Source: Agaribacter marinus (GTDB taxonomy: Bacteria; Pseudomonadota; Gammaproteobacteria; Enterobacterales; Alteromonadaceae). Taken from it: DNA of 64,000 bases. Made by a program: the position numbers and the translations under genes. The stretch lies in the NCBI RefSeq assembly GCF_030160655.1, contig NZ_BSOT01000005.1, positions 1,259,546 through 1,323,545 on the forward strand, in the 5' to 3' direction. This document shows, piece after piece, positions 28,025 to 36,587 of the stretch. The number at the start of each line of letters is the position of its first letter. Position 1 is the first letter of the stretch. Below the pieces are notes generated by a model. That model saw nothing but the letters and a program-made list of their open reading frames with translations. It was not told where the DNA came from and made no database searches.

Positions 28025-29344
28025 TTAATCCAGTTTTACTTCTTCTATTTTTCCAATTAAGAACAAATAAGAGCACATGCCCGCAGCCGCTAATGCACAA
28101 ATAAAGACTAAGGCTGGTTTAAAATCGCCATCGCTGACCAAGAATCCAATAATAACCGGCACTGATACTGCCGACAGAGCGCCAATAAAGTTCATTGCAC
28201 CACCAACAAGTCCTAAGTAACGCTTTGGCGAGAGCAAAGAAACAAATATCCACGCAATCGACGCTAAACCGTTTCCGAAAAAGGCAATGGATAAAAAGGT
28301 AACAATCCAAAAAGTATCCTCGGTATAATTCGCACCAATAATACTCGTTGTTAGTAGCATACCTAAGATAATCGGCGCTTTTCTCGCAACCTCTTTTGAA
28401 ACGCCCCATCTGCGCGTTAAGGCGTCAGAAAAGAAACCAGACACTAACACGCCACAAAACGCAGCTAAGAATGGAATTGACGCAAGAAAGCCTGATTTAA
28501 TAAAATCTAAACCACGGTATTCTACCAAGTATGTCGGGAACCAAGTTAAGAAAAACATCAGTACGCCACCTAGACAAAACTGACCTATGTATACACCCCA
28601 TAGTTTTTTTACACCAAAGACTTTCACAACATCCTTCACTGTAAACTTAGTATCTTCGACTACCGCTATGCTAGCCTCTTTACCGTCAGATTTATCTTTT
28701 GCCGCTTGAGCCATTGCTTCTTTAGTATCTTGAGGATCACGGTAAAAAATATACCAAATAACAGCCCAAACAATACCTACCAACCCAGAAATGATAAATA
28801 ACCCGCGCCAGCCGTAGTATTCTTGGATAATAGCCAATACGGGGAATAAAAAGGCCAAACCAATAAACTGCCCAGAGGTATAAACGGCAATAGCGCCTGC
28901 ACGCTCATCTTCATTAAACCATTGCGTGACGACCTTATTGTTACAAGGAAAAGACGGCGCTTCGAAGACTCCGATTGCCATTCGACAGCCTATTAAGGCT
29001 GCAAATGAACTTACAAAGCCTTGAACAATTGTCGCAATAGACCATGCGGTAAGAATGAAAGGATACAAAATACGGATTTTGATTAAATCTACGGTTATAC
29101 CGCCTGGGATTTGGAAAATAGAGTAAGTCCAACCAAATGCAGAAAATATCAAGCCCATCTGCACAGTAGAAAGTTCTAGTTCATCGCTAAGTGCTGTTGC
29201 CGCCACTGAAATATTTGTGCGGTCCATGTAATTGATAACAACGGTGATAAAAACCATTGCTAAAATGCCATAACGACCTTTTTTAGCCACTTCTTGCTGT
29301 GTGGTTTGGCCTGACTCCTGCGTCGAATTATCGGCGTCTTGCAT
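28025..29344 (-). CDS. MFS transporter, sugar-acid type (ACS family)
   Basis: Proton symporter of the anion:cation symporter branch, which includes DgoT and ExuT. It is 439 aa with twelve hydrophobic helices. Typical landmarks are NYMDRTNISVAATALSDEL after helix 1, FGWTYSIFQIPGG and the central loop (about 215-235, KDKSDGKEAS). It lies in the operon between galactonate dehydratase and the aldolase, so galactonate is a likely substrate; hexuronates or other acids from agar are alternatives. Confidence 0.88.
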   Translation of the reverse strand: MQDADNSTQESGQTTQQEVAKKGRYGILAMVFITVVINYMDRTNISVAATALSDELELSTVQMGLIFSAFGWTYSIFQIPGGITVDLIKIRILYPFILTAWSIATIVQGFVSSFAALIGCRMAIGVFEAPSFPCNNKVVTQWFNEDERAGAIAVYTSGQFIGLAFLFPVLAIIQEYYGWRGLFIISGLVGIVWAVIWYIFYRDPQDTKEAMAQAAKDKSDGKEASIAVVEDTKFTVKDVVKVFGVKKLWGVYIGQFCLGGVLMFFLTWFPTYLVEYRGLDFIKSGFLASIPFLAAFCGVLVSGFFSDALTRRWGVSKEVARKAPIILGMLLTTSIIGANYTEDTFWIVTFLSIAFFGNGLASIAWIFVSLLSPKRYLGLVGGAMNFIGALSAVSVPVIIGFLVSDGDFKPALVFICALAAAGMCSYLFLIGKIEEVKLD

Positions 29345-29374
29345 AACTCTACTCTCTTATTTTTATTTATCTGC

Positions 29375-30529
29375 TTACCAGTTTGTATAGCTACCGTCAT
29401 CTTTATGCAAACGAGGCGCTTCCCAAAACTTGAAAGACTGTTCTTTCACTAACTCTTCATTAATGTCAATTCCTAATCCAGGTGTAGACAATACATTGAG
29501 CATGTTATTTTCTATCACTGGACTATTAATGAAGTAACGGTCGTAATCGCCGTTATTGTCGGTATATTCAAGAATTTCTAACCAAGACAAGTTATTGATT
29601 GCGGCACAGAAATGAATAGATGCAGCTGTACATAGCGGACTCAAGGGATTGTGGGGCATCATATCAATGTAATGTGCTTCACACATGGCGGCTATTTTCA
29701 TGGACTCAGTAAAGCCCCCAGCGTTACACACATCAATCCGTGCAAAATTGGTTAAGTTAGATTCAACAAAAGGTGCAAAATGCCATTTACTTGTAAATTC
29801 TTCGCCAATAGCGAAAGGCACGTTCGTCATTTGACGCAACATTTTATAGGCTTCTGGCGATTCTGCGCGAATAGGCTCTTCAATAAAGTCTAAAGTGCCC
29901 GGGTTGAGCTTTTCCATAAATGATACGGTTTCTGGTAATGACAAACGATGATGATAATCTATACCAAGTATCACATCAGATCCCAACTCTTCACGGATAC
30001 TATTTAGACTATCCGCCGCTACAGCAATCGTTTCTCGAGGCTCGTATCGAGTAGATTTTGTTGGGTTGCCATGCTCGCCGGTTGTCAAGCGAATGCACTG
30101 CCAACCTTCTTTATACAAACGAATAACGTCATCAACCACTGCCTGACCATGGGGTTTTATACTTGTCGCAAATAAAGGAATTTGATCTCGCTGTTTACCG
30201 CCTAGTAACTGATAAACTGGTACACCCAATGCCTTCCCTTTTATATCGTATAAAGCGACGTCAATTGCTGCAATAGCAGCACTTAGCACACGGCCACCTT
30301 CAAAATACTGACTACGATACATTTCTTGCCAAATACCGCCGATGTTTGTCGCGTCTTGGCCAATTAAAAACTCTCTGAAATGTTCAACTGCCCCCATGAC
30401 CGCTCGTTCGCGGCTGGACAGTCCTGACTCACCCCATCCGTAGATCCCTTCATCGGTTTCTACTTTTACAACACATACATTTCTAAAACCCGCCCAAAAC
30501 GCATAGGCTTTTACGTCCGTTATTTTCAC
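29375..30529 (-). CDS. dgoD: D-galactonate dehydratase-type enolase superfamily enzyme
   Basis: Mandelate racemase-group enzyme that removes water from galactonate to give 2-keto-3-deoxygalactonate. Metal ligands are seen as DYHH (Asp and the following His), FIEEP and GEEF. The catalytic His is in MMPHNPLSP, and a Glu in LEILEY closes the site. The C-terminus (TPGLGIDINEE and a final DDGSYTNW) matches galactonate dehydratases. The pair 384 aa and PHNPLSP favours galactonate over gluconate or mannonate, but specificity needs assay. It is the first gene of the four-gene minus-strand operon ending at 26345. Confidence 0.85.
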   Translation of the reverse strand: MKITDVKAYAFWAGFRNVCVVKVETDEGIYGWGESGLSSRERAVMGAVEHFREFLIGQDATNIGGIWQEMYRSQYFEGGRVLSAAIAAIDVALYDIKGKALGVPVYQLLGGKQRDQIPLFATSIKPHGQAVVDDVIRLYKEGWQCIRLTTGEHGNPTKSTRYEPRETIAVAADSLNSIREELGSDVILGIDYHHRLSLPETVSFMEKLNPGTLDFIEEPIRAESPEAYKMLRQMTNVPFAIGEEFTSKWHFAPFVESNLTNFARIDVCNAGGFTESMKIAAMCEAHYIDMMPHNPLSPLCTAASIHFCAAINNLSWLEILEYTDNNGDYDRYFINSPVIENNMLNVLSTPGLGIDINEELVKEQSFKFWEAPRLHKDDGSYTNW

Positions 30530-30991
30530 TTGTTATCCGCCGTGTTTCGTAAACAACGCTAATTTTGTAATATAAATACGCCTTGCGCTGCTTGAACCAT
30601 TTTTGTATGAGGCACGTTAAAATAAATAACACTGCACTCGACTTCGGTTTTATTTTCACTCGTTAGAGTAGTTAATGCAAATCTATAACACATTGAAAAA
30701 ATCATATTACACATAATTTAAAAAAATTAATACAACGGATTTTAACAAAACGTTTGACTTGTTACATATAATCCAATTACTGTTTGTATATTGTTAACAA
30801 AACATTGATAACAATCAACGCTTTTAGCTATAATTGTCATTGAATAACGCAATGTTAAGTGGCAATACAAAAACAGAAACGCGACGCGTATATAAATAAA
30901 GACCTTACAAACAATGCCTTATGAATGAGTAAACACAGTATTCACTACTAATAGTCACACAACAAAGCCCAGAAAATAGGAATTATGGAAA
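30530..30991. promoter_or_regulatory. Divergent promoter region with TTGTTAACAA operator at 30791-30800
   Basis: AT-rich 462-base region between the galactonate operon (-) and the GH50 gene (+). It holds the perfect 10-bp palindrome TTGTTAACAA at 30791-30800, followed by a half-like site ATAACAAT at about 30808-30815. The same palindrome recurs at 41952, 50215 and 50274, always between divergent agar-catabolism genes, so I read it as a regulator's operator. No coding frame was found. Confidence 0.6.
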
Positions 30992-33340
30992 ATGTTTTAC
31001 AAAATATCTAAGTTATCTCTAAGCGTTGGACTTATATGTGGTAGCGCGCTTTTTTTGAGCGCATGCCAAAATGAGACTGGGTCGAATACTCAGCGTCAAA
31101 ATGACAGCGAGAATGCAGCAATAGCTGTTTATGATGAGGCACTCACAGATCTCATTTCATTTACCGAAAGCGGCACTAAACATGACGTAACGTTGGATGG
31201 CGTAACGACAAGTTTTCAAGGCGCATCGAATAAAATGCAAGTCACATTTTCTAAAGATACTAGTATTCCTACAATGAGTATCACGCCAGATACCCCATGG
31301 GATTTATCGGCCTTACCGGCTCACAACATTGCATTGGACGTGAAAAATTTAAGCAATGGCTCTGCGCACCTATATATGGCGCTTGTTAATCCAAAAGGCA
31401 AAAATCAACGACGCTCATTAAGTATTCCTAAAGGCTTCGAAGGTACTATATTTGTGCCACTTACCGGAAAAGAAGCTGAGACTGAAACAGGCTTTTGGGG
31501 AGATGCCCCGGTTTGGCCTGACGCTGGTACGATGATGGTGTGGCGATCTTGGCGAAGTGAACAAGTTGATTTATCAAAAATCGCGAAAATTAACTTTTTC
31601 ATGATTGGCACTTTAGAAGACAAAATCATAGAATTAAATAACGTTCGGATTAGAAAAAACCCACCGTCTGATCCAAATTGGATGAAAGGTATCGTAGACA
31701 AATTTGGGCAGAATGCACAGCGTGAATTCCCTGGAAAAGTCCAATCTGAAGAACATCTAAAGCAACTAGCTAATGAAGAGCTGGCGGCTTTAGCTGCATC
31801 AAAAGGCCCTGAAAACAGATCGCGTTTTGGCGGTTATACTAAAGGACCACAGTTAGAGGCAACTGGCTATTTCCGTACCGAAAAAGTCGATGGTAAATGG
31901 TGGATGGTTGACCCTGAGGGTTATATATTTTTCTCTCATGGCCCGGCAAATGTCCGTATGGCAAACATGACTACGCTAACAGGCGTAGATTATGACGCAC
32001 CAGAGATAAGAGAACGCCGAGCCGAAGAAGTCACGCCGGAAGATTCAATGGGTATCATTAAGATACCTAATAATATAAAAGAACAGAAGTACACTATTTC
32101 CCCACTTCGCAATGGCATGTTTGAATGGTTGCCGGATTACAATGATCCTCTAGCAGAACACTATAGTTACCGACGCTCTACGCATAAAGGGGCTATTCCA
32201 TATGGCGAGACCTATAGTTTCTACCGAGCAAATTTAGACAGACGTTACGGCAACGATGGCAATGAATCATTCCTTCGAAAATGGGAAGAAGTCACCATTG
32301 ATCGCATGCATGATTGGGGGTTCACCTCATTTGGTAACTGGGTAGATCCGGCATTCTATGCTGCAAAACAAGTACCCTACTTCGCAAATGGGTGGATCAT
32401 TGGTGACTTTAAAACACTATCTGGCTACAAAAACCATTGGGGCTTAATGCCTGACCCATTCGATCCAGTATTTGCTGAACGAGCACAACATACCATTGAT
32501 GTGCTAAAGAGAAAGGTAAAAGGTTCACCTTGGTGCGCTGGTATATTCATTGACAACGAAAAGAGTTGGGGCGAACGCACTGGTACAGTGCCTCAACGCT
32601 ACGGTGTTATTTTGGATGCACTATCCAAATCTGCAGAAGAAAGCCCAGCGAAAGCCGCCTTTAGTCAACGCTTAAAAGACAAATATACCAATATTGATGC
32701 ATTAAATGCCGCTTGGAATACATCTTTAGCTAGCTGGTCATCATTAGAATCAGGTGTCGAATTCACTGAATTTTCCGACGCCTTAGTCGCCGATTTATCA
32801 AGCCTACTTGAAGCACTAGGTGAACAATACTTTGTCGTTGTGCACAACACCTTGGAGGAAGCACTACCAAATCACTTGTACATGGGCGCTAGAATGGCAA
32901 ATTGGGGCATGCCTGACGAAATTATAAAGGCATCATTAAAGTATTCTGATGTGCTTAGCTTCAATATTTATGAAGAAGGCGTGCAAGCGCATGCGTGGGA
33001 TTTCCTAGAAAAGGTTGATTTACCGACAGTAATTGGCGAGTTCCACATTGGCACTGCCACTGACTCTGGTCTATTTAACCCAGGTATCGTGCATGCATCA
33101 GACCAAAAAGATCGCGCGTTGATGTATAAAGAATACATGGCAAGTGTGCTTTCAAAGCCTTATATGGTCGGTGCGCATTGGTTCCAGTATGCTGATGAAC
33201 CTATTACTGGCCGTGCATTTGATGGCGAAAATGCAAACATTGGCTTTGTAAATGTTGCTGATGTCCCCTACCCAGAGCTAATTAACGCGGTAAAAGACGT
33301 CACCTATAACATGTATGAAACACGCCTTGAAGACAAATAA
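30992..33340 (+). CDS. GH50 beta-agarase, lipoprotein
   Basis: Glycoside hydrolase family 50, which cleaves beta-1,4 bonds of agarose, often releasing neoagarobiose from chain ends. A signal peptide with lipobox LSAC (Cys25) suggests anchoring to the outer membrane or periplasmic face. An N-terminal CBM-like beta-sandwich is at about 60-220 and a (beta/alpha)8 barrel at about 270-770. Barrel landmarks are ATGYFRTEKVDGKWWMVDPEG and GFTSFGNWVDPAFY. The probable acid/base is Glu523 in IDNEKSWG and the nucleophile Glu683 in VIGEFHIGT. It is 782 aa, usual for the family. Its product would feed the GH117 enzyme at 39608. Confidence 0.92.
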   Translation: MFYKISKLSLSVGLICGSALFLSACQNETGSNTQRQNDSENAAIAVYDEALTDLISFTESGTKHDVTLDGVTTSFQGASNKMQVTFSKDTSIPTMSITPDTPWDLSALPAHNIALDVKNLSNGSAHLYMALVNPKGKNQRRSLSIPKGFEGTIFVPLTGKEAETETGFWGDAPVWPDAGTMMVWRSWRSEQVDLSKIAKINFFMIGTLEDKIIELNNVRIRKNPPSDPNWMKGIVDKFGQNAQREFPGKVQSEEHLKQLANEELAALAASKGPENRSRFGGYTKGPQLEATGYFRTEKVDGKWWMVDPEGYIFFSHGPANVRMANMTTLTGVDYDAPEIRERRAEEVTPEDSMGIIKIPNNIKEQKYTISPLRNGMFEWLPDYNDPLAEHYSYRRSTHKGAIPYGETYSFYRANLDRRYGNDGNESFLRKWEEVTIDRMHDWGFTSFGNWVDPAFYAAKQVPYFANGWIIGDFKTLSGYKNHWGLMPDPFDPVFAERAQHTIDVLKRKVKGSPWCAGIFIDNEKSWGERTGTVPQRYGVILDALSKSAEESPAKAAFSQRLKDKYTNIDALNAAWNTSLASWSSLESGVEFTEFSDALVADLSSLLEALGEQYFVVVHNTLEEALPNHLYMGARMANWGMPDEIIKASLKYSDVLSFNIYEEGVQAHAWDFLEKVDLPTVIGEFHIGTATDSGLFNPGIVHASDQKDRALMYKEYMASVLSKPYMVGAHWFQYADEPITGRAFDGENANIGFVNVADVPYPELINAVKDVTYNMYETRLEDK

Positions 33341-33388
33341 AAGCTAAGTTGTAATTCGCGTCGGCCGTATTGATTGTGGCCGGCAGAC

Positions 33389-33598
33389 TTAAAACATGTC
33401 CATGTTTGCGTCAGTCATAAAAGTTTCCAAAAACGTAGCGCTAAAAGGAAACAGGTGCGAACATTGGCTTTTACTGACTAACGCAATCAAACCCGTGTCT
33501 GGGCTTTCAGAAGCAGCAACTTCGATATGTTGAACCAACGGCTCTTCTAATAAAATGGCGCTAAACGCCACTAATGGTACTAAGAATGGCTTGTTCAT
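33389..33598 (-). CDS. Possible small exported protein, 69 aa
   Basis: Uncertain gene. The frame opens with a short hydrophobic start (NKPFLVPLVAFSAILL) and has no recognised domain. In its favour is a good ribosome-binding site: GAGGT lies 6-7 bases before the ATG. That site is part of the 30-bp palindrome at 33602-33631, so translation could be controlled by the fold. It lies between the GH50 gene and the esterase. Against it is the small size and lack of any known relative. Confidence 0.4.
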   Translation of the reverse strand: MNKPFLVPLVAFSAILLEEPLVQHIEVAASESPDTGLIALVSKSQCSHLFPFSATFLETFMTDANMDMF

Positions 33599-33601
33599 AT
33601 T

Positions 33602-33631
33602 TTACCTCATTGAATATATTCAATGAGGTAA
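33602..33631. repeat. Perfect 30-bp palindrome
   Basis: Each arm is 15 bases (TTACCTCATTGAATA and its exact complement) with no loop. It sits between the GH50 gene and the esterase, and 3 bases upstream of the 69-codon frame, whose ribosome-binding site is in its arm. No T run follows on either strand, so it is not a classic terminator. It may be an operator or an RNA fold that hides the ribosome-binding site. Confidence 0.7.
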
Positions 33632-33702
33632 GTGACACGTAAAGCAAATACCTCCCACTATACGTTATGCATGGAGCAGTGCGCTGTAATTAACGATGCA
33701 GA

Positions 33703-34515
33703 CTACTTTGGTAATTTTTTTGCTTCAATATCAGCAAAAAATTGCAGGGATTTTGCAACATGCTCATGCCAATACTCCCAGGCATGTTCACCGGGGAAGC
33801 TATCAAATGAAAATGAAACGCCTGTTTTTTCCAATTTATCTACTAAGGTTAAATTTGCATCAAAGAGTACATCATCTTTACCGCAATCAATACGCAATGG
33901 CGGTAATTGTTCTTTTTGTGCACACAAAGTATCAAAAACGTCGCCATTAAACTCATCACTGTTATTTCTCATCGGCTCAAGTGTTTTTTCACAGACAAAG
34001 TGAACAAAATCATCTAACTTAGTAATTGAAGAGTGCGCAGAGATGCCAGAGAAAACACTGGGATACTTTGCACCTAATCTCATTGCACCATAGCCTCCCA
34101 TCGAAAGCCCCGTGATATATTTACTTGATCTAGAAGAACACTGTGGCTGAGTTTGAATTACAGCATCGACAACGTCTTCTACAACCCATTTCTCATAGTT
34201 GGCGTTTTCTAAAGGCAAATAGCCACTGCCTTCTTGGTGTCCCCCATCTGACGGCATTACTAAAATACATTCTGGCAAACCCGCTTTGCGCAGGGTTTCA
34301 TAGACATCATGTACACCACCTAGCTGACTCCATACCCAGTGACTACCATAAACACCATGCAGTAAGACGACAATAGGTAAATCTTTAGCGTTTGTTTCCT
34401 CTCTGTATACAGAAACATCAGCTCTGCCATTTAAGTGACTACTGTATACTGTCAGAGTAACAAAGTTTTTCGGCGAAAAGTTATCACCGGACACTTCTAA
34501 ACGTTGTACAGCCAT
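33703..34515 (-). CDS. Esterase, S-formylglutathione hydrolase / esterase D-like
   Basis: Alpha/beta hydrolase of 270 aa. The oxyanion region is LLHGVYGSHWVW, the nucleophile serine is in GLSMGGYGAMR (about 128-138), the acid is probably the Asp in CGKDDVLFD, and the histidine is in GEHAWEYW. No signal peptide, so cytoplasmic. The family covers S-formylglutathione hydrolase and tributyrin-type esterases. It lies 30 bases after a class III-like zinc dehydrogenase and near the P450 operon, so I infer hydrolysis of S-formylglutathione to formate. Removal of an acyl group from an algal sugar is the alternative. Confidence 0.72.
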   Translation of the reverse strand: MAVQRLEVSGDNFSPKNFVTLTVYSSHLNGRADVSVYREETNAKDLPIVVLLHGVYGSHWVWSQLGGVHDVYETLRKAGLPECILVMPSDGGHQEGSGYLPLENANYEKWVVEDVVDAVIQTQPQCSSRSSKYITGLSMGGYGAMRLGAKYPSVFSGISAHSSITKLDDFVHFVCEKTLEPMRNNSDEFNGDVFDTLCAQKEQLPPLRIDCGKDDVLFDANLTLVDKLEKTGVSFSFDSFPGEHAWEYWHEHVAKSLQFFADIEAKKLPK

Positions 34516-34545
34516 TAACGACTCCTTACTTAACTGGGCGTGTTG

Positions 34546-35652
34546 TTAATCGAAAACGATGACGCCTTTGGCAATTTTGCCCGCTAACATATCATCAAAG
34601 CCATCTTGTAAATCTTCCAACTTATAGGTTTTTGATACCAATTCATCGAGCTTTAATTTGCCCGCACCATACAACTGTAAAATGCGATCAAAATCTCGAT
34701 TTGGATTACATTGCCCGTAAAGTGGATTTATATAAATTTTATCCCACTCAAACAACTCACAGTCAAAATCAATCTTTTGCTCTATACCACTTACTTGCAC
34801 GGCAGTACCTGCACTGCGTACTAATGCCAGTGGCGCAGAACCGAGCGCTGGCACAGCGGTGCATTCAAACGCATAGTCAGCGCCACGTCCGTCAGTCAGC
34901 GCTTTTACTTCAGCAACCATGTGCACTAAGTCAGGGTCATCTTTCTTTGCCAACACTGTATGCGTTGCGCCAAACGTTTTTGCTTGAGCTAAGCGCTCCT
35001 CAGACAAGTCAATTGCAATAATTTTTGCAGCGCCTGACACGGCAGCCCCTTGAATAACATTTAGGCCAACTCCACCGCAACCAAGTACAGCCACAGAAGA
35101 CCCAGCCTGTACCTTTGCCGCGTTAACTGCGGAACCGTATCCAGTCATCACGCCGCAACCAACAATACTTGCACTTGGGAAAGGAATGTCTTGGGTAATT
35201 TTGATAACAGCGGACGATTTAACAACCGTATACTCACTCATAGTCCCTAAATGGAATGAACGCTCTAAAGCATCGCCACCATGCTGACAGGCTTTTTGAC
35301 TTGCATGGCCACATAAGCCTTTACCGGTTACCGGGCTATTTACTTCACATATATGTAAATTACCTTCTTGACATTGAAAGCACTCACCGCAAGGGATTGC
35401 CCAATTCAAAATGACCTTATCTCCCGGCACTAAGTCAGTGACTTTGTCGCCAACTTCAACGATTACACCAGCACCTTCATGACCAATAACAAAACGTTTA
35501 TTCCATGTTTTAATGGAGTCCCAGTCCGTATGGCAAATACCTGATGCTTTTATCTTTACTTTTACTTCGCCTTCAGCAGGTATACCTACATCAACTGTAT
35601 CGAAGAAAAAACCACCTTTACCATCTGCAATTGCAGCTTTTGCCTTGTGCAT
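34546..35652 (-). CDS. Zinc alcohol dehydrogenase, class III / formaldehyde dehydrogenase-like
   Basis: Medium-chain zinc dehydrogenase (368 aa). Catalytic zinc residues are in ASGICHTDWDS and GHEGAG plus a downstream Cys (IVGCGVMTGYG). The structural zinc has four cysteines in CGECFQCQEGNLHIC. The NAD-binding motif is LGCGGVGLNVIQGA. The class III (S-hydroxymethylglutathione dehydrogenase) branch is the best match. With the esterase downstream it would convert formaldehyde-glutathione adduct to formate, which fits formaldehyde made by the P450 system at 36588-39364. First gene of the two-gene minus-strand operon; AraC gene is divergent. Confidence 0.8.
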   Translation of the reverse strand: MHKAKAAIADGKGGFFFDTVDVGIPAEGEVKVKIKASGICHTDWDSIKTWNKRFVIGHEGAGVIVEVGDKVTDLVPGDKVILNWAIPCGECFQCQEGNLHICEVNSPVTGKGLCGHASQKACQHGGDALERSFHLGTMSEYTVVKSSAVIKITQDIPFPSASIVGCGVMTGYGSAVNAAKVQAGSSVAVLGCGGVGLNVIQGAAVSGAAKIIAIDLSEERLAQAKTFGATHTVLAKKDDPDLVHMVAEVKALTDGRGADYAFECTAVPALGSAPLALVRSAGTAVQVSGIEQKIDFDCELFEWDKIYINPLYGQCNPNRDFDRILQLYGAGKLKLDELVSKTYKLEDLQDGFDDMLAGKIAKGVIVFD

Positions 35653-35699
35653 GTAGACTCCTCAATCTAATGTTAATTCTGTACTTTGATTAATTGTTG

Positions 35700-36560
35700 A
35701 TGAAGCAACCAACGATATATTGCGAACCTTTTAGTATTAAAGACGGTTACGACTTTGAAATACATCATGTTAGTTATCTTCAGCACGATAGTTATTCATG
35801 CTTTGTGCACTTTCATCAAGTGCACGAGTTCATATTTTTTGAACGAATTGATGGCACCTACTACTACCATCAAGGGGAATCCGCACTGTCTGATTTTGAC
35901 GCCGTATACACGCCCGCGATGGAAACCCACAATTTTGAGCTAAGTCCAAGGCCAAAATCTTGGTATATTGTGCAATTCGTGCCTGAACGAATAAACTCAC
36001 CCGATTTATCTCAATTTCTCGAATTGCTTAAAACTGGCTTACACTTGCAATTTAATGCTGAAACACAAAAACGTATCCACGAATTGCTACCTTGGATGCT
36101 GAGTGAATTCAATTCAAACCCTGGCAGCGAAACATGTAAACAGCTACTTAATACATTGATTACATTGGTTTGCGAATATGGTAGAAGCAGCATAAACCCA
36201 TCTCAAAAACACTTATCGGCATCTGCTACTTTCAAAAAGCTCTCGCCAATTATCGACGAATTCAAAACGCACTCAACGATCAACTATTCACTGGAGCAAG
36301 CCGCGCAAACATGCCATTTATCCCCCTCATACTTTTCGAGGGTATTTAAAAAGCATTTTCGTGTTCCCTACTCTGACTACTTAATTCAACACAAACTATA
36401 CAGCGCCGCACGAACGTTAAGCCAAACAAACGTATCGGTCACTGACATTTCTTACGATCTCAACTTTTCAAGTCCTTCATACTTCATTCGCCAATTTAAA
36501 CGTCACTTTAACCTCACGCCTCATCAGTACAGACAACAAGCAAGAGAGCAAAGTCATTAG
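35700..36560 (+). CDS. AraC family transcriptional regulator
   Basis: N-terminal cupin-like sensor domain (about 1-150, with HHVSYLQHDSYSCFVHFHQVHEFIFFE) and a C-terminal double helix-turn-helix (about 185-283: LEQAAQTCHLSPSYFSRVFKKH, then VTDISYDLNFSSPSYFIRQFKRH). A TTG two codons earlier is possible; I chose the ATG at 35700. It is divergent from the zinc dehydrogenase-esterase operon 47 bases away and convergent with the reductase. Control of those genes, or of the P450 operon, in response to a sugar or formaldehyde is the natural guess. Confidence 0.88.
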   Translation: MKQPTIYCEPFSIKDGYDFEIHHVSYLQHDSYSCFVHFHQVHEFIFFERIDGTYYYHQGESALSDFDAVYTPAMETHNFELSPRPKSWYIVQFVPERINSPDLSQFLELLKTGLHLQFNAETQKRIHELLPWMLSEFNSNPGSETCKQLLNTLITLVCEYGRSSINPSQKHLSASATFKKLSPIIDEFKTHSTINYSLEQAAQTCHLSPSYFSRVFKKHFRVPYSDYLIQHKLYSAARTLSQTNVSVTDISYDLNFSSPSYFIRQFKRHFNLTPHQYRQQAREQSH

Positions 36561-36587
36561 GACGAAACAAAAATACGGGTTATATAC

